The notes under the pieces are model-generated. The model was given only the letters and a program-made list of their open reading frames with translations. It was not told the origin of the DNA and searched no databases. A stretch of DNA of 34,679 nucleotides. Source: Acinetobacter sp. UBA801 (GTDB lineage Bacteria > Pseudomonadota > Gammaproteobacteria > Pseudomonadales > Moraxellaceae). Made by a program: the position numbers and the translations under genes. Of this stretch, positions 25,168 to 33,401 are shown one piece after another. How positions within the stretch are numbered: the first letter of the stretch is position 1; each line of letters begins with the position of its first letter. Location: the NCBI GenBank assembly GCA_002296655.1, contig DBIN01000044.1, forward strand, positions 1 to 34,679, read 5' to 3'.

Positions 25168-26184
25168 TTATGCTTGCTCTGGATTGGTCAATTCCGTCAT
25201 CGGCCAGCGCGGAGTCGTGGTCACAGACAAACCATCCTGCTGCCCTGCTTTTAAACGCTGATAACCGGCAAAGGCAATCATGGCGCCATTGTCAGTACAC
25301 AATGCAGGTTCTGCATAATAAACTGCTGCACGAATTTTAGCTAAATCTGCTTCTAAACGCTCACGTAAACGAGTATTTGCGCTCACGCCACCCGCAATCA
25401 CCAAGCGTTTTAAACCTGTTTGCTTTAAAGCTTTTACCGATTTTTTCACCAAAGTATCAACAATCGCTTCTTGGAAACTTGCCGCAATGTCTGCATCACG
25501 GTTTTCATCACCCAGCTTTTTCATTTGTACTGAAACCGCAGTTTTTAAACCACTAAAAGAAAATTCTAAGCCTTGGTGCAACATTGGGCGTGGGAAAGCA
25601 AAAGCATTCGGATCACCCTGCTCGGCCAGTTTGGCAATATTCGGTCCACCCGGATACGGCAAGCCCATCATCTTGGCCACTTTATCAAAAGCTTCACCGG
25701 CGGCATCGTCAATTGACTCACCCAGCAGTTCATACTGACCAATGCCATACGCGGCCATCAGCTGTGAATGCCCCCCTGAAACCAGAAGTGCAACAAATGG
25801 AAATTCAGGCGGCGTTGCAGACAATAACGGTGCCAGCATATGCCCTTCCATATGATGCACGCCAATCGCAGGTTTATTTAAGGCAAATGCCAAGGTACGG
25901 CCAAATAGAGCCCCGGTCATCAAGGCGCCCATCAGGCCCGGACCGCGGGTATAGGCCACGGCATCAATATCCGATTTTTTCACACCGCTTTGCTCAAGCA
26001 GTTCGTTCATTAATGGAATCAGTTTACGCACATGGTCCCGTGAGGCCAGTTCTGGCACCACGCCGCCATATTCGGCATGCAGTTTGATCTGGCTATACAG
26101 CACCTGTCCGCGTAAACCCAACTCACTGTCGTACAGCGCGAGTCCTGTTTCATCACACGATGTTTCTAAGCCTAAAACGATCAT
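25168..26184 (-). CDS. tsaD: tRNA N6-adenosine threonylcarbamoyltransferase TsaD
   Basis: TsaD, with TsaB and TsaE, transfers the threonylcarbamoyl group to A37 of ANN-decoding tRNAs. The 338-aa protein (ATG 26184, [14 protein letters not shown]) matches family length; the frame opens 30 codons upstream, but that extension has no family character. Metal ligands His111 and His115 lie in HHMEGH, with the ASKH-fold segments [26 protein letters not shown], and FSGLKTAV visible, and the [11 protein letters not shown]sp ligand near the end. It is divergent from rpsU, the usual arrangement in gammaproteobacteria. Confidence 0.98.
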   Translation of the reverse strand: MIVLGLETSCDETGLALYDSELGLRGQVLYSQIKLHAEYGGVVPELASRDHVRKLIPLMNELLEQSGVKKSDIDAVAYTRGPGLMGALMTGALFGRTLAFALNKPAIGVHHMEGHMLAPLLSATPPEFPFVALLVSGGHSQLMAAYGIGQYELLGESIDDAAGEAFDKVAKMMGLPYPGGPNIAKLAEQGDPNAFAFPRPMLHQGLEFSFSGLKTAVSVQMKKLGDENRDADIAASFQEAIVDTLVKKSVKALKQTGLKRLVIAGGVSANTRLRERLEADLAKIRAAVYYAEPALCTDNGAMIAFAGYQRLKAGQQDGLSVTTTPRWPMTELTNPEQA

Positions 26185-26233
26185 TAAACTGCCTATAACC
26201 TGTATCAAATTTATTGCGGGAACTATTATAGAC

Positions 26234-26262
26234 TTGTGATATGAGATGTAAATGAGTAAAAT
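26234..26262 (+). promoter_or_regulatory. Probable sigma-70 promoter of rpsU-yqeY
   Basis: TTGTGA (26234-26239), 17-bp spacer, TAAAAT (26257-26262), about 70 bp before the rpsU ATG. The leader contains a TGGGC/GCCCA hairpin (26284-26299) and a GAGGA ribosome site. Predicted by eye. Confidence 0.6.
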
Positions 26263-26330
26263 ACTGACCTTCACTTGTGATCGTGGGCAATTTCGCCCAG
26301 ATCTTATCCATAACTTAATGAGGATTCTTC

Positions 26331-26546
26331 ATGCCACAAGTTAAATTGAAAGAAGGCGAACCAGTAGACGTAGCTATCCGTCGTTTCAAACGTTCTTGCG
26401 AAAAAGCAGGTGTTTTAGCTGACGTACGTAAACGTGAATTCTACGAAAAACCAACTCAAGAACGTAAGCGCAAAAAAGCTGCTGCTGTTAAACGCTACCA
26501 AAAGAAATTGGCGCGTGAATCAGTACGTACTACTCGCCTTTACTAA
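26331..26546 (+). CDS. rpsU: 30S ribosomal protein bS21
   Basis: The 71-aa basic protein has the S21 sequence throughout: [20 protein letters not shown], then [20 protein letters not shown] and a Lys/Arg-rich tail ending RTTRLY. It binds the 30S platform near the anti-Shine-Dalgarno and aids initiation. ATGAGGA precedes the ATG. It is followed 28 nt later by yqeY, and dnaG/rpoD of the E. coli arrangement are not next to it here. Confidence 0.99.
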
Positions 26547-26574
26547 TTAATTTGTGATTGCCTGTCTGGATTAA

Positions 26575-27024
26575 ATGATGACGACTTTAAAAAACCAAAT
26601 CACTGACGTTTTGAAAGCGACAATGCGCGCCAAAGAAATGGGTAAGTTAACGGTAATTCGTAGTCTACAGGCGGCAATTAAGCAAATCGAAGTCGATGAG
26701 CGCAAAGAGCTTGACGATGCTCAGGTTCTTGCGGTCATTGAAAAGCAAATTAAACAACGTAAAGAATCGGTTAAAGCCTTTGAAGGCGCTGGCCGAGAAG
26801 ATTTAGCTAGTAAGGAACAAGCTGAAATTGAGGTGTTATCTCAGTTTCTACCAGAAGCTATGACTGAGGAAGAACTTGATTCCATGATTGCGCAAACCAT
26901 TCAAGCGCAACAAGCTACTAGCATGAAAGATATGGGTAAGGTGATGAACTCTCTGCGTCCGCTCATAGCCGGGCGCGCCGATCCTGCACAAGTATCTGCA
27001 AAAATTAAAAGCAAATTAAGCTAA
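26575..27024 (+). CDS. yqeY: GatB/YqeY domain-containing protein
   Basis: The 149-aa protein matches YqeY: LKNQITDVLKATMRAKEMGK, TVIRSLQAAIKQIEVDE, the KQIKQRKESVKAFEGAGRED repeat and SQFLPEAMTEEEL, with the C-terminal GKVMNSLRPLIAGRADPAQV tail helices shared with the GatB C-terminal domain, a tRNA-binding fold. YqeY function is unsettled; it may interact with tRNA. Tandem ATG codons are at the start. It sits behind rpsU, as in many gammaproteobacteria, sharing its transcript. Confidence 0.95.
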   Translation: MMTTLKNQITDVLKATMRAKEMGKLTVIRSLQAAIKQIEVDERKELDDAQVLAVIEKQIKQRKESVKAFEGAGREDLASKEQAEIEVLSQFLPEAMTEEELDSMIAQTIQAQQATSMKDMGKVMNSLRPLIAGRADPAQVSAKIKSKLS

Positions 27025-27163
27025 TCAACTCATCCCAAATTTGTGTTTTTCCAAACACTCATTTAAAAGTCAGATTAAACAGGTTTAATCTTTCGCTCCA
27101 ATACTATTCAGTAAAATACTAGATCAAGGATGAGATAAATTATTACTCACCCTTAGACGCTTT

Positions 27164-27532
27164 TTACTTTAAATCGCAGTTCACTTGATACTTTTTCAGC
27201 AATTGCATTTCTTTAGATGCGCTGACCTGCTGAATCACATCCTGTTTATTAATATTCTGATAACGACGATCCAAATAGGCACGATTTTCATCTGCTGCCT
27301 GATATAAGCGATCGACATAACGACTGACAATGCCGCAAAACTGCTGCTGTTGCTGCGGATTAAAACCCTGCTGTTGTGGATTTAACCCCCGTAAAAACTG
27401 TCGAGCATCTTGTTTATATTGCATATTAATTTCTTCGACAGCTAACACATACTGCTCTGCACTCGCAGCATAGACATTTGGCAAGTTCATCCCCAAAATA
27501 AGGCATAAATAGATATATTTTTTCATTTTCAA
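27164..27532 (-). CDS. Small secreted protein of unknown function
   Basis: The 122-aa protein has a Sec signal peptide (MKMKKYIYLCLILGMNLPNV with cleavage expected after VYAASA). The mature part is helical with two Cys (QFCGIVSRY and VNCDLK) that could pair in the periplasm, and a short internal tandem repeat (LNPQQQ-GFNPQQQQQ). No domain is recognised. It is about 60 bp upstream of, and in line with, no other gene: yqeY converges on it, and the GFA gene lies behind. Confidence 0.75.
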   Translation of the reverse strand: MKMKKYIYLCLILGMNLPNVYAASAEQYVLAVEEINMQYKQDARQFLRGLNPQQQGFNPQQQQQFCGIVSRYVDRLYQAADENRAYLDRRYQNINKQDVIQQVSASKEMQLLKKYQVNCDLK

Positions 27533-27592
27533 TTCAGGGTCGTTTCAACTCAATTTCAAGTTATATTTTAGCACTGTATATTCAGTGAATAA

Positions 27593-27967
27593 CTATTCAC
27601 AGGACTCAATTGCCAAAAAGTTTGGTTTGTATTGCGCAAAAGCTTGCTCACATGGTTCGGGAACTTTGCCTTGTGTCACAGTTCCTAAACGCAAACGAAT
27701 AATATCGGGTAAATCTAGCCGATAAGAATAAATCGGGCTGCCACATTCCTGACAAAATACTCGTGCTTTATTGGGACTGTGAAAATATTCTTTTAAGTAT
27801 TTTAAGCCACGCACCACTTCAAAATGTTCACGTGCAACTGGACTATTCCATCCCATAATACTGCCTTGCGCACGGCGGCAATGCTGGCAAAAACATAATA
27901 TTGTTTTTTGAATTTCGGCGTGGTAACGGTAATACACCGCACCACATAAACATTGTCCCTCAATCAT
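27593..27967 (-). CDS. GFA family (glutathione-dependent formaldehyde-activating-like) protein
   Basis: The 124-aa protein has the GFA/CENP-V zinc fold: Cys residues in GQCLCGAVYY (CxC), CFCQHCRRAQGS (CxxC) and FCQECGSPIYSY (CxxC), with the DLPDIIRLRLGT segment. The family binds one or two zinc ions and often glutathione; most members have no proven substrate, so formaldehyde metabolism is not implied. Cytoplasmic. It is 48 bp downstream of the M48 protease gene on the same strand. Confidence 0.92.
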   Translation of the reverse strand: MIEGQCLCGAVYYRYHAEIQKTILCFCQHCRRAQGSIMGWNSPVAREHFEVVRGLKYLKEYFHSPNKARVFCQECGSPIYSYRLDLPDIIRLRLGTVTQGKVPEPCEQAFAQYKPNFLAIESCE

Positions 27968-28015
27968 TCTTAAACTCCTTTTCTTTATTGTTATGTCACC
28001 GTATGTACGCCTGAC

Positions 28016-29452
28016 TTATATTTTTAACTGTCGCTCTCTTTGCATTTCAGTCACACGGTTTTTTATATTTGCCGACATCGCCTGATTGTCTTTGGCTAAG
28101 CGCTGCGCGTGCAGTAATGATTTAATTGCCTCTTCTTCCCAACCCGACCAATACTGTACTTCTGCACGATACCGTAACACATTTACGGTGCGCAAGGCAG
28201 AACTTCGGTCTGCATTTGCCGCTTGCTGCATTAAATTCCAAGCCGATAAATCACGTGGATTTTTTTGCAAGAAATCTTTCAAAATATTTTCTGCCTGTAT
28301 GATTTGATTTTTGCGAATCAAAACCTCTGCCCATTTATAATTCAGCGCACGATTTTCAGGCATAATTCGCGCAGGTGAGCTAATTGTTTTAAGCGCCAAA
28401 TCAGTTTTATTTTGCCCTAAATAAATGTCAGTTTGAATAAGTGTCAATAAATTATGAAGACGATTTTGACTTTTAGCCTGATCTATACTTTGCTGCGCTA
28501 AAACAAAATCGCCTTGCTGACTATAAAAATAAGCCAAAGCCAACTGCGCAGCAAAATGATTACGGTTTGCAAATGCTTTAAGCTGTTGTTCTGTCGCCTG
28601 ATGAGAAACCACCAAACTATATAACTTTAAAATTTCAAAGTCATCATCACGTAGCGAGGTTGGCACAGGTGGTAATTGATTAGCACGTAAACGCGCCTCA
28701 CTCATCCGCTCTGAGGTTAAGGGATGGGTAAACCAAAAATCTGGCAAGAAACTGACTCGGCTGGTGGTACGGTGCATCACTTCAAAAAAATCTGCCATGC
28801 TTTGTGGGTTATAGCCTGCGCTATACATATATTGCATGCCTATACGGTCTGCTTCACGTTCCTGATTACGGCTATAGGTCAATTGCTGATCCATTAAAGC
28901 GGCTTGAGAACCCATCATCACTGCTGCGCCTGCATCACCATCAGCTTGTGAGGCAACCAATGCCCCAACCACAACTCCAGCTAGAGCTAACAAGCCCTGC
29001 CCTTTAAATGCCTCTTGAGATCGGCTGTAATGACGTTGAGATACATGGGCAATTTCATGCGCCATTACACCAGCAACTTCATCCATATTACGGGCAGAAT
29101 TAATAAGACCTGTGTTTAACGCAAATAAACCGCCTGGCACGGCAAAAGCATTAATTTGTGGATCATTGATAATGAGTAGCCCAATAGGTTGCCCCAGTTG
29201 AGTTTGGCTGAGTAGGTGCGAAAACGTATTGATTAATTGATCTTCTAGCCACGGGTTTTGCGTGACAGGCATTTTACGCTGCACTTCCCGATAGACTTTT
29301 TCGCCTATACTGCGTTCTTTTTGCTGATCGATTAATCCCACACCACTGCCTATTTCAGGCACATTAAATTGTGCTGTGGTGGTCAAATTGGCACTTTGGG
29401 TTGTCGCAATACTGGCAAAACTCAAACCGCAGATCAGTAATACACGTTTCAA
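28016..29452 (-). CDS. bepA: Periplasmic M48 metalloprotease with TPR repeats (BepA-like)
   Basis: The 478-aa protein has a signal peptide (MKRVLLICGLSFASIATTQS) and a zinc protease domain with HEIAH (residues 132-136, Glu133 catalytic) and the third ligand in QEREADRIG. The C-terminal half (about 270-478) is TPR-like helical repeats, as in E. coli BepA/YfgC, which assembles or degrades LptD and helps outer-membrane biogenesis. The FAVPGGLF and THPLTSERM motifs also match. The symbol is by similarity in layout. It is followed by the GFA gene. Confidence 0.9.
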   Translation of the reverse strand: MKRVLLICGLSFASIATTQSANLTTTAQFNVPEIGSGVGLIDQQKERSIGEKVYREVQRKMPVTQNPWLEDQLINTFSHLLSQTQLGQPIGLLIINDPQINAFAVPGGLFALNTGLINSARNMDEVAGVMAHEIAHVSQRHYSRSQEAFKGQGLLALAGVVVGALVASQADGDAGAAVMMGSQAALMDQQLTYSRNQEREADRIGMQYMYSAGYNPQSMADFFEVMHRTTSRVSFLPDFWFTHPLTSERMSEARLRANQLPPVPTSLRDDDFEILKLYSLVVSHQATEQQLKAFANRNHFAAQLALAYFYSQQGDFVLAQQSIDQAKSQNRLHNLLTLIQTDIYLGQNKTDLALKTISSPARIMPENRALNYKWAEVLIRKNQIIQAENILKDFLQKNPRDLSAWNLMQQAANADRSSALRTVNVLRYRAEVQYWSGWEEEAIKSLLHAQRLAKDNQAMSANIKNRVTEMQRERQLKI

Positions 29453-29557
29453 TGGATGATCTCAAATACATATCTTGCATAATGATTCACTATAACATTG
29501 AAAAATGAACGCATTTGCAATGATGTGTTATCAATTTTTACCTCGTCATTTCTAACT

Positions 29558-30532
29558 TTAGGGCTTATAGCAAGCAGGATTGACCATATATTGCGGACGA
29601 CGTCCTTCAAGCGCATCAACCAAATTGTTATAAGCTAAATTTGCCATTTTTTGACGAGTTGCTGCGGTTGCCGAACCAATATGCGGCAAAGTGACGACAT
29701 TATCTAACTCAAATAATGGTGATTCTTGCAGTGGTTCTTTGTCATAGACATCCAAAGCTGCAGCAAAAATTTTGCCTGCTTGCAAGGTGTGAGTAAGTGC
29801 CTGTTCATCAATGACCGAACCACGCGAAATATTGACCAAAATTGCATGTGACTGCATTAAATCCAGTTCACGCTGACCAATTAAGGCTTTAGAATCTACA
29901 TTTAAATCGACTGCCAGCACCACAAAATCTGACTGTTGCAGCAATTCATCCAAACTCAAATATTCCGCATTAAACGCCTGCGCCACTTCCATTTTTTCAC
30001 GACGATTATGGTACAGTACACTCATATTAAAACCATGAAACGCACGACGCGCGATAGCAGCACCAATATGCCCTAAACCCACAATACCGATAGTTTTACC
30101 ATAAATATCCTGTCCAAACTGCGCTGCGCCAACGGTACGTTTCCATTGTCCTTGTTTAGTCCACCGGTCTAAATATGGTACTTGTCGTGCTGCACTCATC
30201 AATGAGGTAAAGGCTAAATCTGCTGTGGTTTCAGTCAAGACATGCGGTGTGTGGCAAAGGCTAATCTGTTGCTGGGTTAAATAATCTACATCATAGTTAT
30301 CATAACCTACACTTACACTCGAAATCACTTTGAGTTTGGTCGCAGTATGTAAATTGCTTTGATTAAGCAAGCGCCCTGCACCAATCATCCCATCGGCATC
30401 TTGCACAAGCTCAAGCAACTGTTGATTCACATCACCCACTTTAGGGTTGACCTGCACCACCAGATAATCTTGCTCTAGCTTACTTAAAATTTCTGCATCA
30501 ATTTGACTAAATACCACCACTTTTTTACGCAT
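29558..30532 (-). CDS. ghrB: Glyoxylate/hydroxypyruvate reductase (D-2-hydroxyacid dehydrogenase)
   Basis: The 324-aa length equals E. coli GhrB, and the sequence matches it closely: SVSVGYDNYDVDYLT, HTPHVLTETTAD, Rossmann GIVGLGHIGAAIARRA (about residues 149-164), GFNMSVLYHNRR, catalytic Arg in NISRGSVIDEQAL, the Glu in DVYDKEPL, and His in LPHIGSATAATR. It reduces glyoxylate, hydroxypyruvate and possibly 2-ketogluconate with NADPH. No leader; cytoplasmic. The holD-like gene lies 63 bp upstream and may share a transcript. Confidence 0.92.
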   Translation of the reverse strand: MRKKVVVFSQIDAEILSKLEQDYLVVQVNPKVGDVNQQLLELVQDADGMIGAGRLLNQSNLHTATKLKVISSVSVGYDNYDVDYLTQQQISLCHTPHVLTETTADLAFTSLMSAARQVPYLDRWTKQGQWKRTVGAAQFGQDIYGKTIGIVGLGHIGAAIARRAFHGFNMSVLYHNRREKMEVAQAFNAEYLSLDELLQQSDFVVLAVDLNVDSKALIGQRELDLMQSHAILVNISRGSVIDEQALTHTLQAGKIFAAALDVYDKEPLQESPLFELDNVVTLPHIGSATAATRQKMANLAYNNLVDALEGRRPQYMVNPACYKP

Positions 30533-30595
30533 GATTATCCCTGTTCCGTGTCAACAATTGCTTAAATGGGTAAATTTTTAAATATCAGAATTAGC

Positions 30596-31258
30596 TTAGG
30601 CTTTAAGCTGTAACGATGTGGCTTGTATCACATCCCACAGGTTTTTTTTCAACAGTGGCTGATCTAGCATTTCTTGCAAACTGGCTAAATGCAAACACTG
30701 TTCAGATCTAAAATGTGGTAATTGACCTAAAATTAGCATGTTTTTGTCTGCGCTTAAGACATCAACAAAACCTTGTACATAATTCTCTACCCCTATGCCG
30801 TCTTGTAATACTTCTAAGGCAAAAGGCCATTGCAATACATGATATTCAGCCTGCAGCGCATGCTGAATATTACGCCACAATTGTTGCTGTTTCTGACTCA
30901 ATGCAGTGCTTTCTACCAAAATAACACAATACGGTAACTGTAAAGCTTCAATGCTAAAGGCTTCGACCTGCAGCATGACACGTGCTTCAGGAATATCATC
31001 TGGCACAACCACTTCAACTGCTGTATGTTGCGGAGATGGTTCTTGCTTAGGCTCTTCGTGAATAATTGGCTGTTGTTGTTTTAATTGCTGATTGACTGCA
31101 GCTGGAACAATAATGTCACTGTGTATTTCAGGGGCAGCTTGGTCGCGCCAAACCGATGATTGTAGCAAAGTTTGAGACACAGCCGTTCTAGAAACCCAAA
31201 TATCGATTCCCAAACTGGCTAAAATGTCACGCTGATGCCCCATCATGTTTATCATCAC
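30596..31258 (-). CDS. Probable divergent DNA polymerase III psi subunit (HolD-like)
   Basis: The 220-aa protein is not clearly matched to a family, but two ends resemble HolD. The N-terminus GHQRDILASLGIDIWVSRTA parallels E. coli psi RRDWQLQQLGITQWSLRR, and the C-terminus LHLASLQEMLDQPLLKKNLW parallels the psi segment ending in ...TARAALWQQI. A Gln/Pro/Glu-rich linker (about residues 55-85) is an added feature, which explains the length over E. coli psi (137 aa). Psi would link the clamp loader to chi/SSB. ATG 31246 (MMGHQ) has AGGTG at better spacing than the first ATG. No rimI neighbour is seen here. Confidence 0.5.
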   Translation of the reverse strand: MMINMMGHQRDILASLGIDIWVSRTAVSQTLLQSSVWRDQAAPEIHSDIIVPAAVNQQLKQQQPIIHEEPKQEPSPQHTAVEVVVPDDIPEARVMLQVEAFSIEALQLPYCVILVESTALSQKQQQLWRNIQHALQAEYHVLQWPFALEVLQDGIGVENYVQGFVDVLSADKNMLILGQLPHFRSEQCLHLASLQEMLDQPLLKKNLWDVIQATSLQLKA

Positions 31259-31417
31259 CTATCTAATTTTTCGCTGCACATTTTCATCAGAGAACAATAT
31301 GCAAGATAGCACCTATTCTACCTAGAAAGACTGCACGATGCTGTGCTTTCTTTCACCCAATCTGACCTATTCGTATTTTCATAAAAATCTGGTTTAAACA
31401 CACCTAATCAATAAATG

Positions 31418-33316
31418 TCACACAATCATCAAACTGTTTTGTTTTTGCATTTGCTCAACAATTTCTTCGGTTTTAAAACCTAGACGCCAATAGAGCAACT
31501 CCAAAACATCCAATTCATCCTGGGTGATAATACGGTCATTCCACAAACAAATTTCAGCAATGCCTAATACCATCAGTCGATCACGCAGCAACAAACCAGC
31601 CATATCATTTAAAATTTCTGATAAATCAATCGGTTCATCTGAAATTTCCTCATAAGTCATAAGTTCATCTGAAGTTAAAACACGCTCTAAAATACGTTCG
31701 CGTACATCTAACTGATTGACGCTATTAATTTGCTGCACATGCAATAAAGCATCAATTAAACGTACAATTTGCGGTTTCACTTCATGTAACGCTGCAGGCG
31801 TATGTAACGGCAGCAAATTTAATTCAAACTTAATTCGCTCTAGCAACAAAGCATCTAATAAACCAATCTCACCATCTTCCTGAATGATTTTTGCCAGTTT
31901 GGTTAAAAACTGCCGCGCGATACTCAACGGCATACCGCTAATATTTTTACATGCGTCATGGAAAATAGAGATATGTACTCGCCCATCCAAATTTAATAAG
32001 GCATCTACAATTGCACGGCTTACTTCTGCTTCAGCAGGAATAAATTCACGATATTGGCGAATCATCAAAATGGCGACAATCACCTCACGCGAACCCGTTG
32101 CCGTTTGCAAAGCACGCTGAATCAACTCTGGACGCGGCATGTTATTGCGAATTTCAGGCTTGAGAGGCTTCATTGCATCATTAATTGCAAAGCTAATTGG
32201 TGATAAGCGCAGCAAAGGTAAAGGTTGTGGAGAACTCCAAGGCGCATAATATTCCGCATCCATTTCTTCAAGCGAGCGAAATAGGCTAAACAAAGGTTGA
32301 TTGCGTAAACGCTTCAGATTTTCCAGCTGCAAATCTTGTACCAAGGTTGGATCAAGTTCAAAAATACGTGCCTCGATACTTGGATGAATATTCATCCAAC
32401 TTTGTGGACTGAGTGAATTGGCAAAGCACATATGCGAGATAGATTCAGAATATTCACTATGAATTTGCGAACCCGCATGATGCACATAAATCCGCAGCAA
32501 AGTTTGAATATTGGCATTGTTTTGAATCAAGCGTTTGGTTTTTAAATCATTTTTAAAGGTACGTCCGCTTAAGCTAATGTATTTAATTAAGCGAGTAATC
32601 AACACTCCCAAACTACCAAATAACCAAATGCCACCACCCACAGCAACAAAAAAAGTCGCCAGTTTATGTGGGGGTGCATCACGATGCTGTCCAAAGCCAA
32701 GTTTGGCGATGCTACTACCCCACTTACTAAACGTGGTTAGGCTACTGTAGAGGATTTTAAGCTTAGTATTATCAATGGTTTCACCACTTAAAATATGGTT
32801 AAACTCATGGCTAAGTAGTCCATACAGCTCTTGTTCATCCAAGTTTTGCAAAGCACCCCAAGTCAAAATAATCACAATGTCTTTATGACTAAAGCCTGCT
32901 GTTAAGGCATTTACTCCAATTTCATCGGGCAATACATATACGGTGGGTACTTCAATTTGAAAAGTATCTGCCAATTGTTCGGTCAGTTTAAGTGCAGTAT
33001 TCTCTTCTGGGGTACTTTCAAACTGGGTTAAACGACGCGCACCCAATTGTTTTGCCAAGGAGTGACCGCCTGAACGAAAAACGTAAAATTCCAAAATGAC
33101 GGATACCATCATAATCAGCACTAAAACTGTAATCCAGTATGGGCTTAGACTGTGCCAATAAATAGACTGGCTTGAATCGACATAAAAAACCAACAGACCT
33201 AAAACTGTGTTTAAGATAAACAGGGTCAAAGCGACTGCAACCAAACATAAAATTGCAGACCAAATCATATTTTTATTTTTAATCAAGTAAGTACCAACAG
33301 ACTTCAATGTAAACAT
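31418..33316 (-). CDS. Large membrane M48 family metalloprotease (HtpX-like)
   Basis: The 632-aa inner-membrane protein has two N-terminal membrane segments (about residues 18-47 and 60-80), a zinc protease domain with HEFNH (170-174; Glu171 catalytic), and further hydrophobic segments at about 218-245. The C-terminal half (about 300-632) is unrelated to HtpX and ends in a helical, acidic region (ITQDELDVLELLYWRLGF) that reads like a TerB-type fold. It is roughly twice the length of HtpX, so calling it htpX would be wrong. Membrane protein quality control is the likely role by family. Monocistronic between holD-like and purF. Confidence 0.88.
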   Translation of the reverse strand: MFTLKSVGTYLIKNKNMIWSAILCLVAVALTLFILNTVLGLLVFYVDSSQSIYWHSLSPYWITVLVLIMMVSVILEFYVFRSGGHSLAKQLGARRLTQFESTPEENTALKLTEQLADTFQIEVPTVYVLPDEIGVNALTAGFSHKDIVIILTWGALQNLDEQELYGLLSHEFNHILSGETIDNTKLKILYSSLTTFSKWGSSIAKLGFGQHRDAPPHKLATFFVAVGGGIWLFGSLGVLITRLIKYISLSGRTFKNDLKTKRLIQNNANIQTLLRIYVHHAGSQIHSEYSESISHMCFANSLSPQSWMNIHPSIEARIFELDPTLVQDLQLENLKRLRNQPLFSLFRSLEEMDAEYYAPWSSPQPLPLLRLSPISFAINDAMKPLKPEIRNNMPRPELIQRALQTATGSREVIVAILMIRQYREFIPAEAEVSRAIVDALLNLDGRVHISIFHDACKNISGMPLSIARQFLTKLAKIIQEDGEIGLLDALLLERIKFELNLLPLHTPAALHEVKPQIVRLIDALLHVQQINSVNQLDVRERILERVLTSDELMTYEEISDEPIDLSEILNDMAGLLLRDRLMVLGIAEICLWNDRIITQDELDVLELLYWRLGFKTEEIVEQMQKQNSLMIV

Positions 33317-33355
33317 CCTGAATTACATTGTATTTGAGCCACCATCATAAATGAA

Positions 33356-33378
33356 AAAAGCGGGAATTTCCCGCTTTT
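33356..33378 (-). terminator. Terminator of purF
   Basis: AAAAGCGGGA / TCCCGCTTTT stem with a 3-nt loop and a six-T tail on the minus strand, 24 bp after the purF stop. Confidence 0.9.
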
Positions 33379-33401
33379 CTCACTGAGCTGACCAGAAAAA
33401 A

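Noticed and set aside
26331..26546. Expected dnaG-rpoD after rpsU
   Set aside because: The next gene is yqeY; the macromolecular synthesis operon order of E. coli is not kept in this window.
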